Shown here piece by piece: positions 31,721 to 39,678 of a stretch of DNA of 45,738 nt. The stretch is from Tannerellaceae bacterium (GTDB taxonomy: Bacteria; Bacteroidota; Bacteroidia; Bacteroidales; Tannerellaceae): the NCBI GenBank assembly GCA_031278605.1, contig JAITKB010000100.1:1-45738 (forward strand), read 5' to 3'. Under the pieces are notes generated by a model. That model made no database searches. It saw nothing but the letters and a program-made list of their open reading frames with translations, and was not told the origin of the DNA. The translations under genes were made by a program, and so were the position numbers. How positions within the stretch are numbered: position 1 is the stretch's first letter; every line of letters starts with the position of its first letter.

Positions 31721-32998
31721 TTATTCTCCTTCCGTATGCAGGTAATTATGGATGTGGAGGAGGTATTGGATTTCGTGCAAAGCCTTTGTTTGCCTTGCTT
31801 CCTCTTCTGCGTTGATGTCCTGGAGCAGCTCGTGGAGGGTATAAACGCCGTTTTTGTATTTACTCTCACCGGCCTGTTTGATGCGCTCGCGCAGGCCGAC
31901 GATTTCCTCGTCCCGAAGCAGGAGCCGGCGGTTCTTTTCTACTTCCGCCTGATCCTGGGTGAGCTGGAGTTGGGTATTCAGGAGGAAGGTTTCCCGTTGC
32001 AGGTCGATGCTTCTGATGTTGGATTGGAGGATGCGCTGCTCGTTTTTCCGGGTGTAGAAGTTGCCGAAGTTCCAACTTAGCCGCAGTCCGCCGAGGGCGA
32101 AGAAACCGGCGGATTCCTCCAGCATATTCAGCCCGGGCCGTCCGTATCCGCCTTGCGCAAAGAGGCTCACCACCGGCCGGAGCCGGGCGGTTATGGCTCC
32201 CGAGTGTTTTTCAATCAGAAGGGTTTGCGCCTCAAAGAGCCTGAGTTCGGGACGTGAGACCAAGCCCTCCTTTTGGGGCAACATCGCAGGCGACGGCTTA
32301 ACCAAAGCCTCCGGACCGGATACCTCCTGCCGGATAAAGAGCGAGAGCGCCCGGCAGAAAGCCTTTTGCGTTTCGGCCTGTTCCGTACGGCTTTGTTCGA
32401 GCTGCAGCCGGGCGATCCGGATCCGGTCGAGGTCGGATTGCATGGCCGTTCCGTTTTTGAGCAAAGCCTCCAGGACGCTTTGGTTCGAGTGCAGATCCGC
32501 TTCTTTCAGGTCGAGAATCTTCAGGCGCTCGTTTACCGCCAGGATACCGAAAAACAGCTGGCGGACTTTTTCCCGTACGGCGTAGAGGCTCACGTCCGTG
32601 CGTTTTTTCTCCACCTCGTTTGCGGCTTTGGCGATGCTGCGTTGCGCGGCCGTTTGCCCGCCGTCCCAGATTGCCTGGCTTACATCGGCAACCACCTTAT
32701 ACTGACCTTTGCTTACGGAGGGAATATCCACCGGGATGCCCAGGGCCTTGAAATCAACGGGCAAGGTGGTCACATCCGACTGGTAGGTCGCCTGACTGCC
32801 GAGCGTAAACTTGGGCAGGTAATTGGTGGCGATATTCTCCAGCGTATAGCCCTTGGTCTGCTCCAGCAGGCCGTATTGCCGGATGAGCGGGTAGTTCGCC
32901 TCGGCCTTTTCATAACATTCCTTCAGCGTCCATTGCGCAAAGCCCTGCGCGGCTACCAGGAGCGCCGGAATCAACATAGTTACTTTTCCTTTCATCAT
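31721..32998 (-). CDS. TolC-family outer-membrane efflux protein
   Basis: The 425-residue protein has a signal peptide (MLIPALLVAAQGFAQ) and two OEP repeats of long helices with beta strands (WTLKECYEKAEANYPLI, LFFGILAVNERLKIL, LRLSWNFGNFYTRKNE, LLRDEEIVGLRERIKQAGESKYKNG). It forms the outer-membrane channel of this exporter. Two adjacent ATGs (32998 and 32995) give MMKGK or MKGK. Its stop lies two bases before the HlyD start, which suggests translational coupling. The C-terminal segment is rich in His and Tyr. Confidence 0.93.
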   Translation of the reverse strand: MMKGKVTMLIPALLVAAQGFAQWTLKECYEKAEANYPLIRQYGLLEQTKGYTLENIATNYLPKFTLGSQATYQSDVTTLPVDFKALGIPVDIPSVSKGQYKVVADVSQAIWDGGQTAAQRSIAKAANEVEKKRTDVSLYAVREKVRQLFFGILAVNERLKILDLKEADLHSNQSVLEALLKNGTAMQSDLDRIRIARLQLEQSRTEQAETQKAFCRALSLFIRQEVSGPEALVKPSPAMLPQKEGLVSRPELRLFEAQTLLIEKHSGAITARLRPVVSLFAQGGYGRPGLNMLEESAGFFALGGLRLSWNFGNFYTRKNEQRILQSNIRSIDLQRETFLLNTQLQLTQDQAEVEKNRRLLLRDEEIVGLRERIKQAGESKYKNGVYTLHELLQDINAEEEARQTKALHEIQYLLHIHNYLHTEGE

Positions 32999-33017
32999 CC
33001 TGTTTGGTTTTAAAAAG

Positions 33018-33638
33018 TTACGCCCTCAGGGCATTCAATACAAACTGCACATTGCTCTCGCGGCGTTCGTCAAGGATTTTTTCGCGTACGGCAGGCTCCT
33101 GCAGCGGGAGGATTTCTTCCAGAAGGGGCATGGCCACAAAGATGAAGACGTTCATCGCAACGACGTTCATCACCAGATGGATGAGCGTAATGGGGCGGAT
33201 ACGTCCCGCTTCAATTTCGATGTTGAGCATCCGCTCCAGGTTGTCGAAGATGACCGACATTTTGGGCGCAAACACGTCAAATACAAGTTTGCGGTTGTTC
33301 CTGTTCGACAGGATTTCGTTCATTACGAAATGCGGGAGTTGCGGGTTTTGAGCGGCAAAATTAAACTGCGCCTCGATAAACTTCCGCAGCAGCTCCTCAA
33401 AGGAGAGGTGCTGCTCGTAAATACCGGTAAAGATTTGGGTAAGCGTTTGTATTTTCTGGGCGAAAATCCGCTGGAAGAGATTTTCCTTTGTCCTGAAATA
33501 GTAATGCAGCATGGAGTGGCTGATCCCTGCCCGCCGGGCAATCGACACCGTTTTCGCTCCTGCATATCCTTTCTCGAAGAACTCCGCCTGGGCGGCTTCA
33601 AGAATCAACTGTTCCGTATTCAATTCCTTTTCATTCAT
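33018..33638 (-). CDS. TetR-family transcriptional repressor
   Basis: The 206-residue protein has a TetR helix-turn-helix (TEQLILEAAQAEFFEKGYAG, SIARRAGISHSMLHYYFRTKENLF) and a variable ligand-binding C-terminal domain with many hydrophobic residues. As the first gene of the exporter operon it probably controls the whole operon, including itself. A perfect 12-bp palindrome (33666-33677) lies just upstream of its start, downstream of its -7 element. The inducer is unknown; candidates are the exported compounds. Confidence 0.93.
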   Translation of the reverse strand: MNEKELNTEQLILEAAQAEFFEKGYAGAKTVSIARRAGISHSMLHYYFRTKENLFQRIFAQKIQTLTQIFTGIYEQHLSFEELLRKFIEAQFNFAAQNPQLPHFVMNEILSNRNNRKLVFDVFAPKMSVIFDNLERMLNIEIEAGRIRPITLIHLVMNVVAMNVFIFVAMPLLEEILPLQEPAVREKILDERRESNVQFVLNALRA

Positions 33639-33665
33639 GATAAATAATGCTTTAAATGGATTTTA

Positions 33666-33677
33666 GACAATATTGTC
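33666..33677. promoter_or_regulatory. Candidate TetR operator
   Basis: GACAATATTGTC is a perfect 12-bp palindrome. It lies about 12-23 bases downstream of the predicted start (near 33689) of the exporter operon, where a bound repressor would block elongation or initiation. Confidence 0.6.
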
Positions 33678-33695
33678 CAACTATATTGCCGATAA

Positions 33696-33703
33696 CAAAG
33701 ATA
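33696..33703 (-). promoter_or_regulatory. -7 element of the exporter operon
   Basis: The minus strand reads TATCTTTG, an exact TAnnTTTG match, with the palindrome a few bases downstream. A TTTG lies about 25 bases upstream, rather more than the usual spacing. Confidence 0.55.
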
Positions 33704-33720
33704 GAGTTTTTTCGTATTTT

Positions 33721-33767
33721 TACCCTCACAAAGTATTTTTTACCCTTACAAAATTTACCCTTACAAA
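33721..33767. repeat. Three direct TACCCTnACAAA repeats
   Basis: Copies lie at 33721-33732 (TACCCTCACAAA), 33741-33752 and 33756-33767 (both TACCCTTACAAA), with starts 20 and 15 bases apart, just before the sigma-factor start. They could be sites for a regulator of the sigma-factor gene or for the TetR promoter. Confidence 0.55.
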
Positions 33768-33779
33768 ACGAACAGGAAT

Positions 33780-34352
33780 ATGGAAACCACATCCGATTTG
33801 CAAATCATAAACCGGCTATTTGAAGTGTATCAGGGGCGATTTATCCGTTTCGCCGGCATGTATATCAGGGATCCGGCCGTTGCGGAGGACTTCACGCTTG
33901 AAGCCATTATGTATTATTGGGAAAACCGTCATACCCTGCCTGCCGATTCGAATATCCCGGCTTATATCCTTACAATTGTCAAACACAAATGCCTGAATTA
34001 CCTGGAACACCTGCAAGTGAGGGAAGAAGTGGCGGAAAAACTGAGAAACCATGCCCAATGGGAATTGCAAACACGCATCTCCACGCTGAAAGCCTGCGAC
34101 CCGGAGGAGTTGTTTGCTTCCGAAATCACGGAAACAGTCCGGAAAACCCTGGAGGGCCTGTCCGAACAAACCCGGAGGATATTCCTGCTCAGCCGTTATG
34201 AGAACAAATCCTATAAGGAAATAGCCGGGGAATGCGGCATAAGCGTCAAAGGCGTAGAATTTCATGTCTCGAAAGCGCTGAAAATTTTGCGGCAAAGCCT
34301 GACGGATTACTTCCCCCTGTTAGGGTTGTTGTTTTATAACCTGCTATCATAA
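33780..34352 (+). CDS. ECF sigma factor (FecI-type)
   Basis: The 190-residue sigma-70 family protein shows region 2 (FEVYQGRFIRFAGMYIRDPAVAEDFTLEA) and region 4 (LEGLSEQTRRIFLLSRYENKSYKEIAGECGISVKGVEFHVSKALKI). A GGA lies three bases before the ATG. It is followed 28 bases later by a FecR anti-sigma factor, then a DUF5107/TPR gene. In Bacteroidetes such pairs usually answer to a TonB-dependent transducer with an STN domain. None is encoded next to it; the only STN-bearing SusC in the window is 7 kb away on the other strand. Confidence 0.93.
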   Translation: METTSDLQIINRLFEVYQGRFIRFAGMYIRDPAVAEDFTLEAIMYYWENRHTLPADSNIPAYILTIVKHKCLNYLEHLQVREEVAEKLRNHAQWELQTRISTLKACDPEELFASEITETVRKTLEGLSEQTRRIFLLSRYENKSYKEIAGECGISVKGVEFHVSKALKILRQSLTDYFPLLGLLFYNLLS

Positions 34353-34380
34353 CAACCGGTAGCCGGTTTCAATCAGAATT

Positions 34381-35322
34381 ATGGAGAAAGACATATTATA
34401 CCGATTCTTTGAAGGCGCTTCCTCTTTGGAAGAGGCCATGCATATCCGGCAGTGGGTGGAAGCCTCGCCGGAAAACAGGGAGGCATTCCTGCGGGAAAGG
34501 CGTTTTTTCGACGCCGTTGGTTTGCTTGCGGAAACGACTCCCGCGAAAGGGAAGCCCGCTTTGCCTGTCCGGCGGATCAAGTTCCCGGGCGAAGCGCTGA
34601 AAGCCGCCGCCCTTGCCGGCCTTGTATGGGCGGCGAGCTACGCTTATTACCATAAATCCGGAAGGGAAGAGCCCCTGGCCATGCAAACCGTTTCCGTGCC
34701 GGCCGGGCAGCGGGTGAACCTTTTGCTGCCCGACGGGACAAACGTATGGCTCAACGCCCGGACAAGCCTGAAATACCCCGTTTCCTTCAACCGTACGGAG
34801 CGGGTGATGGAACTCGACGGCGAAGCCTTTTTTGAGGTTGCCGAAGACCGGGAGAAACCCTTTATTGTCCATACCGGCAAGGGTTCCGTCACGGCCTTGG
34901 GCACGACTTTCAACGTGGAGGCCTATGCTTCGGCTGCCGAGTTTGTCACCACCCTGATGAGCGGAAGCGTGAGCATCCGGACTCCCGGCAGTCCGGCCGC
35001 TCCCCTTGTCCTTATGCCCGAACAGAAAGCCGTATGGACGGGGGATTCCCTGCGTGTGGAAACCATAGACGATTATAGCGTATATCGCTGGGTGGAGGGC
35101 TTGATTTGTTTCAAAAACGAATCCATACCGGCTATCATGAAGGAGTTGGAGAAGTACTACGGGGTGCGTATCCGGGTGAGGAACCGAGAGGTTCGAGCCT
35201 GCTCCTATACCGGGAAGTTCCGACATGCCGACGGGCTGGACTACGCCTTGCGAGTGTTGCAGAAAGACGTCCGCTTCCGTTACGTCAGAGACGACGAGAA
35301 TCAGATCATTTACATCGAATAA
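34381..35322 (+). CDS. FecR-family anti-sigma factor
   Basis: The 313-residue protein has a cytoplasmic N-terminal part (1-65), one transmembrane helix (about 72-90: LKAAALAGLVWAASYAYY), the FecR periplasmic domain (VSVPAGQRVNLLLPDGTNVW, LDGEAFFEVAEDREKPFIV, SVTALGTTFNVEAY) and a C-terminal DUF4974-like region (KNESIPAIMKELEKYYGVRI, ALRVLQKDVRFRYV). It binds the ECF sigma factor from the previous gene and relays a signal from outside. The start is ATG at 34381; the next gene begins 26 bases after its stop. Confidence 0.93.
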   Translation: MEKDILYRFFEGASSLEEAMHIRQWVEASPENREAFLRERRFFDAVGLLAETTPAKGKPALPVRRIKFPGEALKAAALAGLVWAASYAYYHKSGREEPLAMQTVSVPAGQRVNLLLPDGTNVWLNARTSLKYPVSFNRTERVMELDGEAFFEVAEDREKPFIVHTGKGSVTALGTTFNVEAYASAAEFVTTLMSGSVSIRTPGSPAAPLVLMPEQKAVWTGDSLRVETIDDYSVYRWVEGLICFKNESIPAIMKELEKYYGVRIRVRNREVRACSYTGKFRHADGLDYALRVLQKDVRFRYVRDDENQIIYIE

Positions 35323-35348
35323 TTCAACATGACAAAAGTTACAAAAGC

Positions 35349-38300
35349 ATGAAAAATCAATCATTGCCGTGGGGGGGCCGAATTGGGGGCGGGCTCTGCC
35401 TTTGGCTTGTCCTACAGGCGGCAACGGCCCAGGAGGTGATCCTGCGGCAACAGCCTTTAATCCTCCCCACCTATGAGATTGGGGCGCCTGAGCCTCATCC
35501 GGTCTTTTTCACCGGCAGGGTCTATCAGGGCGCGCAGGGGCATATTTACCCTTATCCGCTTTACGACGTTCTCACCGACCGGAAGGCGGACAAGAGCTAC
35601 AAGGCCCTTTATCTGGAGAATGAGTATGTGAACGTCTGCGTGCTGCCGGAGATCGGCGGACGCATCCACTCGGCCACGGACAAGACCAACGGCTATGAGA
35701 TGTTTTACCGTCAGACGGGCGTTAAGCCGGCCTTGATCGGGATGCTGGGGGCCTGGCTGTCGGGAGGGGTGGAGTGGAATTTCCCGCACCATCACCGTCC
35801 TTCCAGTTACCTGCCGATCGACTGGACGACGGAGGAAAATTCCGACGGGAGCAAGACCGTATGGGTGGGGGAGACGGAACTGCGGCACCGCCTCAAATGG
35901 TCCGTCGGGCTGACGGTTTACCCCGGACGTTCCTGGGTGGAGGCTCGGGTGAGGATCTTCAACCGTACGCCTTTCATCCAGTCCATGCTCTACTGGGCGA
36001 ACGTATCGGTCCATGCCAACGAACACTACGAGGTGATTTTCCCTCCCTCCACGCAGTTTGGGACGGACCATTCAAAGGTTGTCTTTACCCCCTGGCCCTT
36101 CGGGGAGGCGGCCTTTGGCAGCGGGGAGAGCGTAAACCTGGCCTGGTGGAAGAATTTCACGGTATCCTCGCGTTCCATCTTTGCCTGGAACTTTGAGGAC
36201 GACTTCCTGGCGGGTTACGACCACGGGAAGGAGGCCGGCAGCGTGCACGTGGCCAATCACCACATCGTGGGAGGCAAGAAGTTCTTCCTGTGGGGGAATA
36301 ATCCGGGCGGGGAGATGTGGAAGGGGATGTTGTCCGATGCCGACGGGCATTACCTGGAGCTTATGGTGGGGGCTTATTCCGACAATCAGCCCGATTATAG
36401 CTGGATAGGCCCCGGGGAGACGCGGGAATTTACCCAGCGCTGGTATCCCCTGCGTGGGATTCGCTCGGTAAAGAATGCGACCCGGGACGCCGCCGTCAAC
36501 CTCGAGCGGGTGGCCCCGGATACGCTTTTCCTGGGTTTCTGCGCCTCCGGCAAATTCCCCGGCGCACGGGTGAGGCTTATCCGGGACGGGGGGGAGACGC
36601 TCCTGGAGGAGGTGACGGAGATAGACCCCTCCAGGCCTTTTATCCGAACGCTGGGCATCTCCCCGCAGACGCCCGATACCGCTTTGCTGGCCGTGCTCAC
36701 GGACGCCCAGGGGAACGAGCTGGTGTCGTATCGCCCGGTGCTTCTTGGGCCGAAGCCCATGCCTCAGGCGGTGGAGGCGACGCTCGCAGCGGAGGACTAT
36801 TCGAGCGTGGAGGAGCTTTACCTGGCCGGACTTCGTCTGGAGCAGTTCCACAATGCCCGCCTGGACCCGATGCGTTTTTACGACGAAGCCCTGCGGCGCG
36901 ATTCCGGCAATTCGCGGGTTCATACCGTGGTGGGTCTCGGCCATGCTCGCCGGGGCGCCTGGGATTTGGCTGAGAAGCATTTGCGGCTTGCCCTGGAGCG
37001 TCCCGCAAGGGGGTATACCACCGTGAAAGACCCCGAAGCGTATTACTACCTGGGGCTGGTTTACCGGATGCAGGGGCGTCTGGGGGAGGCGACCGACGCC
37101 TACTGGAAAGCCACCTGGTATCCGACGTTCCGTCATCCGGCTTATTTCGCCCTGGCCCGGATAGCGGCCCTCACGGGAGATTACCCCCGCGCCCTGGAGC
37201 TTGTTACCGAGGCCCTGTACGTCGGCGCACGCAACACAAAGGCCCTCACGCTCAAAGCCTGGTTGCTGCGCAAGACGGGACAGGGGAAAGAAGCGGCCGG
37301 GGTCCTCGACGAGGTGTTGGCCCTGGACCCGCTGGATTATTGGTCTTTGTCCGAGCAAAGCATCCTGGAGGGTCGGGGGGCCGGATTCCTGGCCCGGGCC
37401 GTTGAGCGTCGGGGAGAGGGCCTGGTCGGCTTGCAGGAACTCCTTGAGGTGGCCTCCGACTACGGGGAGATCGGCGCCTGGAGCGAAGCCTCGGATCTGC
37501 TTAGCGAGGCTGTTGGCCTGGGCGAGCCTTACGCCGGGTCGCCCCTGGTGCATTATTACAACGGCTTCTACCTTCTCCAAACGGGCGATACGGCCCGGGC
37601 CGGGGAAGTCTTCCGCCGGGCGGCCCTTTGCCCTTTGGACCTTTGCTTTCCTTTCCGCACGGAGGAGCTTGCGATCCTGGGCGCGGCCCTGGCCTTTCAT
37701 CCCTCCGACGCCGTGGGGCATTACTGCCTGGGGAATCTCCTCTACTACCTTGACCACAGGGACGAGGCCCTTGGCTCCTGGGAAAGGGCCGCCAGGGCCG
37801 ATCCGCTTCTGGCCCGCGCCCACCGCAACCTGGGCTTCGGATACGGGCAGAGGGGCGAAACCTCCCGGGCCATTGCCGCCCTGGAGCGCTCCCTGGAGGT
37901 CGACCCCACCGCCCCGCGCGTCCTTTGGGAGCTGGACCGGCTTTACGAGCAGGCCGCACGGCCGCTTAGTATGCGTCTGGCCTTTCTGGAGAAACACCGG
38001 GCGACGGCGCTTGCCCACGACGACGCCGTTTTGCGCCTTCTCGCCCTCTACAACGCCACCGGGGCCCCCGACAAGGGGATACGGATCCTCGACCGACGCC
38101 ATTTCCACGTATGGGAAGGGGGCGGACAGGTGCATAGCCTCTACGTGGATGCGCATCTGCTCAAGGGCTTGAGCCTTGCCCGGGCCGGGAATTACGCCGC
38201 AGCAATCCGCTCCTTCGACCGGGCCGACCTTTACCCCGAAAACCTGGAAGTGGGGCGTCCTTTCGGAGGCGGACACAGCGCCAAGGGGTTTTATTTCCTG

Positions 38301-38717
38301 GGACGAACCTACCGGCGCCTGGGGCAGGGCGAGAAGGCAAAGGCCTGCTTTGAAACCTCTTCCCGGGCGGCGGGCTTCCGTGGCGGCGGTCGCGGCGCCC
38401 CGGTGTCCGAGGAGGCCTGTTTCCGCGCCTTGTCGCTTTGCGAATTGGGCCGCGCGGCCGCCGCCGACTCCCTCCTGGGGAGCTTGAAAGACGGCATCGC
38501 CCGGCAATTAAGCAGCCCAAGCCTGGTGGACGAATACGCCAAGTTCGGCTCCGAGGGTTCGCACTCCGAGTCTTTGGCTCAACTCTCCTACCTCAGCGCT
38601 TTGCTTGCCCTGGCCGAGGGGGATCGGGACAAGGCCGGGGAATCCCTGGCGCTCGCCCTGCGGATGAATCCAAATCATCTATGGGCCAAGCAATTAACCC
38701 TGGGTCTTCCTTTCTAA
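35349..38717 (+). CDS. Secreted DUF5107 domain plus TPR protein
   Basis: This 1122-residue protein begins with a signal peptide (MKNQSLPWGGRIGGG, ending near ATA-Q) and a DUF5107 domain (about 35-400; EIGGRIHSATDKTNGYEM, GGVEWNFPHHHRPSSY, MLYWANVSVHANEHYEVIFP). DUF5107 resembles the galactose-mutarotase fold, so a carbohydrate role is likely but unproven. The rest (about 450-1110) is many TPR units, e.g. AYYYLGLVYRMQGRLGEATDAYWKA and AHRNLGFGYGQRGETSRAIAALERSLEVDPTAP. The start at ATG 35349 gives the signal peptide; a longer frame lies inside fecR. It is the probable target of the sigma/FecR pair. The gene is strongly GC-rich (41 of 60 bases at 37681-37740). Confidence 0.85.
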   Translation: MKNQSLPWGGRIGGGLCLWLVLQAATAQEVILRQQPLILPTYEIGAPEPHPVFFTGRVYQGAQGHIYPYPLYDVLTDRKADKSYKALYLENEYVNVCVLPEIGGRIHSATDKTNGYEMFYRQTGVKPALIGMLGAWLSGGVEWNFPHHHRPSSYLPIDWTTEENSDGSKTVWVGETELRHRLKWSVGLTVYPGRSWVEARVRIFNRTPFIQSMLYWANVSVHANEHYEVIFPPSTQFGTDHSKVVFTPWPFGEAAFGSGESVNLAWWKNFTVSSRSIFAWNFEDDFLAGYDHGKEAGSVHVANHHIVGGKKFFLWGNNPGGEMWKGMLSDADGHYLELMVGAYSDNQPDYSWIGPGETREFTQRWYPLRGIRSVKNATRDAAVNLERVAPDTLFLGFCASGKFPGARVRLIRDGGETLLEEVTEIDPSRPFIRTLGISPQTPDTALLAVLTDAQGNELVSYRPVLLGPKPMPQAVEATLAAEDYSSVEELYLAGLRLEQFHNARLDPMRFYDEALRRDSGNSRVHTVVGLGHARRGAWDLAEKHLRLALERPARGYTTVKDPEAYYYLGLVYRMQGRLGEATDAYWKATWYPTFRHPAYFALARIAALTGDYPRALELVTEALYVGARNTKALTLKAWLLRKTGQGKEAAGVLDEVLALDPLDYWSLSEQSILEGRGAGFLARAVERRGEGLVGLQELLEVASDYGEIGAWSEASDLLSEAVGLGEPYAGSPLVHYYNGFYLLQTGDTARAGEVFRRAALCPLDLCFPFRTEELAILGAALAFHPSDAVGHYCLGNLLYYLDHRDEALGSWERAARADPLLARAHRNLGFGYGQRGETSRAIAALERSLEVDPTAPRVLWELDRLYEQAARPLSMRLAFLEKHRATALAHDDAVLRLLALYNATGAPDKGIRILDRRHFHVWEGGGQVHSLYVDAHLLKGLSLARAGNYAAAIRSFDRADLYPENLEVGRPFGGGHSAKGFYFLGRTYRRLGQGEKAKACFETSSRAAGFRGGGRGAPVSEEACFRALSLCELGRAAAADSLLGSLKDGIARQLSSPSLVDEYAKFGSEGSHSESLAQLSYLSALLALAEGDRDKAGESLALALRMNPNHLWAKQLTLGLPF

Positions 38718-38720
38718 GTC

Positions 38721-38812
38721 TTTTTGCTGCGAATTCGCAGCCGCTCGGCTGCACTTTCGCAGTCGCTCGGCTGCACTTTCGCAGTCGCTCGGCTGCGATT
38801 TCGCAGCAAAAA
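38721..38812. repeat. Array 3: four 22-bp palindromic units with terminal inverted repeats
   Basis: CGCAG starts at 38736, 38758, 38780 and 38802, exactly 22 bp apart. The unit core is GCAG(C/T)CG-CT-CGGCTGC; the C-to-T change still pairs as U-G in plus-strand RNA. The array opens with the perfect palindrome GCTGCGAATTCGCAGC (38726-38741) and ends with near-identical GCTGCGATTTCGCAGC (38792-38807). TTTTTGCTGCGAA (38721-38733) is the inverse of TTCGCAGCAAAAA (38800-38812), so the array is bounded by 13-bp terminal inverted repeats. It lies between two convergent genes, four bases past the DUF5107 stop. Confidence 0.9.
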
Positions 38813-38833
38813 AAAAAGCGCCTCCTTCGGCGC
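38808..38833 (-). terminator. Terminator of the peptidase-Nfn operon
   Basis: On the minus strand GCGCC (38833-38829) and GGCGC (38822-38818) pair over six bases, followed by ten Ts (38817-38808). It lies 12 bases after the TPR gene stop and abuts array 3. Confidence 0.8.
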
Positions 38834-38844
38834 ATGGCATGGAT

Positions 38845-39678
38845 TCAGTGACCCGTCAGGGCAAGGAGTTCTCGGACGACCGCGGCGTCGTAACCCATTG
38901 CGAGGGCTTTGCGGAAGTCGGCCGCGGCGGGAGCGCGTTCGTAGAGGGCTAATTTGATTTTGCCCCGAAGAACGTAGAGGTCGGCCTCCGCCCCGGATTC
39001 GAAAAAGACCTTATCCACGTCGTTCAGGGCGCGGGCGTTTTTGCCCATGAGGAAGTAGAGGTCGGCACGCCCCTTGTAGAGGGGCCAGTGGCGCGGGTAG
39101 CGGTCGATTAAGTAGTTGTATATGCGCTCGCTCTCCGGGTAGTTGCCCCGGGCCTTTTCCATGAGGGCATGGCCCAGGCGGCCGTAGAAGGAGTCCCCGT
39201 CGGCCTCCAGCATCCGATCGAAATCCTGCTCGGCCCAGAGGTAGCGCTTTTGCCCAAGGTAGATAAGCCCACGGGCGTAAAGCGCTTCTTGGTGAGCGGG
39301 ATGCCCAAGCAGCAGGAGGTTGTAATCCCCCAGGGCCTTTTCCGTCTCGCCTGTTTCCAGGTAGAGGGAAGCCCGGTTCTCCAGGATCAGGGCGTTTTGG
39401 GGTTGGCGACTCAAAGCCGCGGTATAGGAGAGCAGCGCCTCGGCCGTCTTGCCCTGGCGCCGCTGGATGGTGCCCAGGTTGGTGAGGAGGGCGTAGTTGT
39501 TGGGATTGGCAGGCTCCAGGTGCAGGGCGGCCCGAAGGCAGGCTTCGGCAGCCGGGAGTTTGTCTTCTTCGACCCAGGCGTAGCTCTGTTCGATCAACTC
39601 GGCATAGGAGGTTTGGCCCTTCACCCCCGCGGCCAAGCCCGCCCACCACAGGCAGCAGAGGATCACCGAAGGTTTCAT
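38845..39678 (-). CDS. Secreted or periplasmic TPR protein
   Basis: The 277-residue protein has a signal-like start (MKPSVILCCLWWAGLAAGVKGQ) and then about six TPR units (AEACLRAALHLEPANPNNYALL, LGTIQRRQGKTAEALLSYTAAL, ALYARGLIYLGQKRYLWAEQDF). It has no catalytic motif. The ATG at 39678 overlaps the NfnB stop as ATGA, so it is the last gene of the operon; the longer frame runs through the nfnB end. Its function is unknown, perhaps a scaffold for exported peptidases. Confidence 0.85.
   Translation of the reverse strand: MKPSVILCCLWWAGLAAGVKGQTSYAELIEQSYAWVEEDKLPAAEACLRAALHLEPANPNNYALLTNLGTIQRRQGKTAEALLSYTAALSRQPQNALILENRASLYLETGETEKALGDYNLLLLGHPAHQEALYARGLIYLGQKRYLWAEQDFDRMLEADGDSFYGRLGHALMEKARGNYPESERIYNYLIDRYPRHWPLYKGRADLYFLMGKNARALNDVDKVFFESGAEADLYVLRGKIKLALYERAPAAADFRKALAMGYDAAVVRELLALTGH

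Noticed and set aside
36072..38507. Very long minus-strand open frame opposite the DUF5107-TPR gene
   Set aside because: It is a shadow of the GC-rich coding frame on the plus strand. The sense protein has a signal peptide, DUF5107 motifs and TPR repeats; the antisense product has no recognisable domain.
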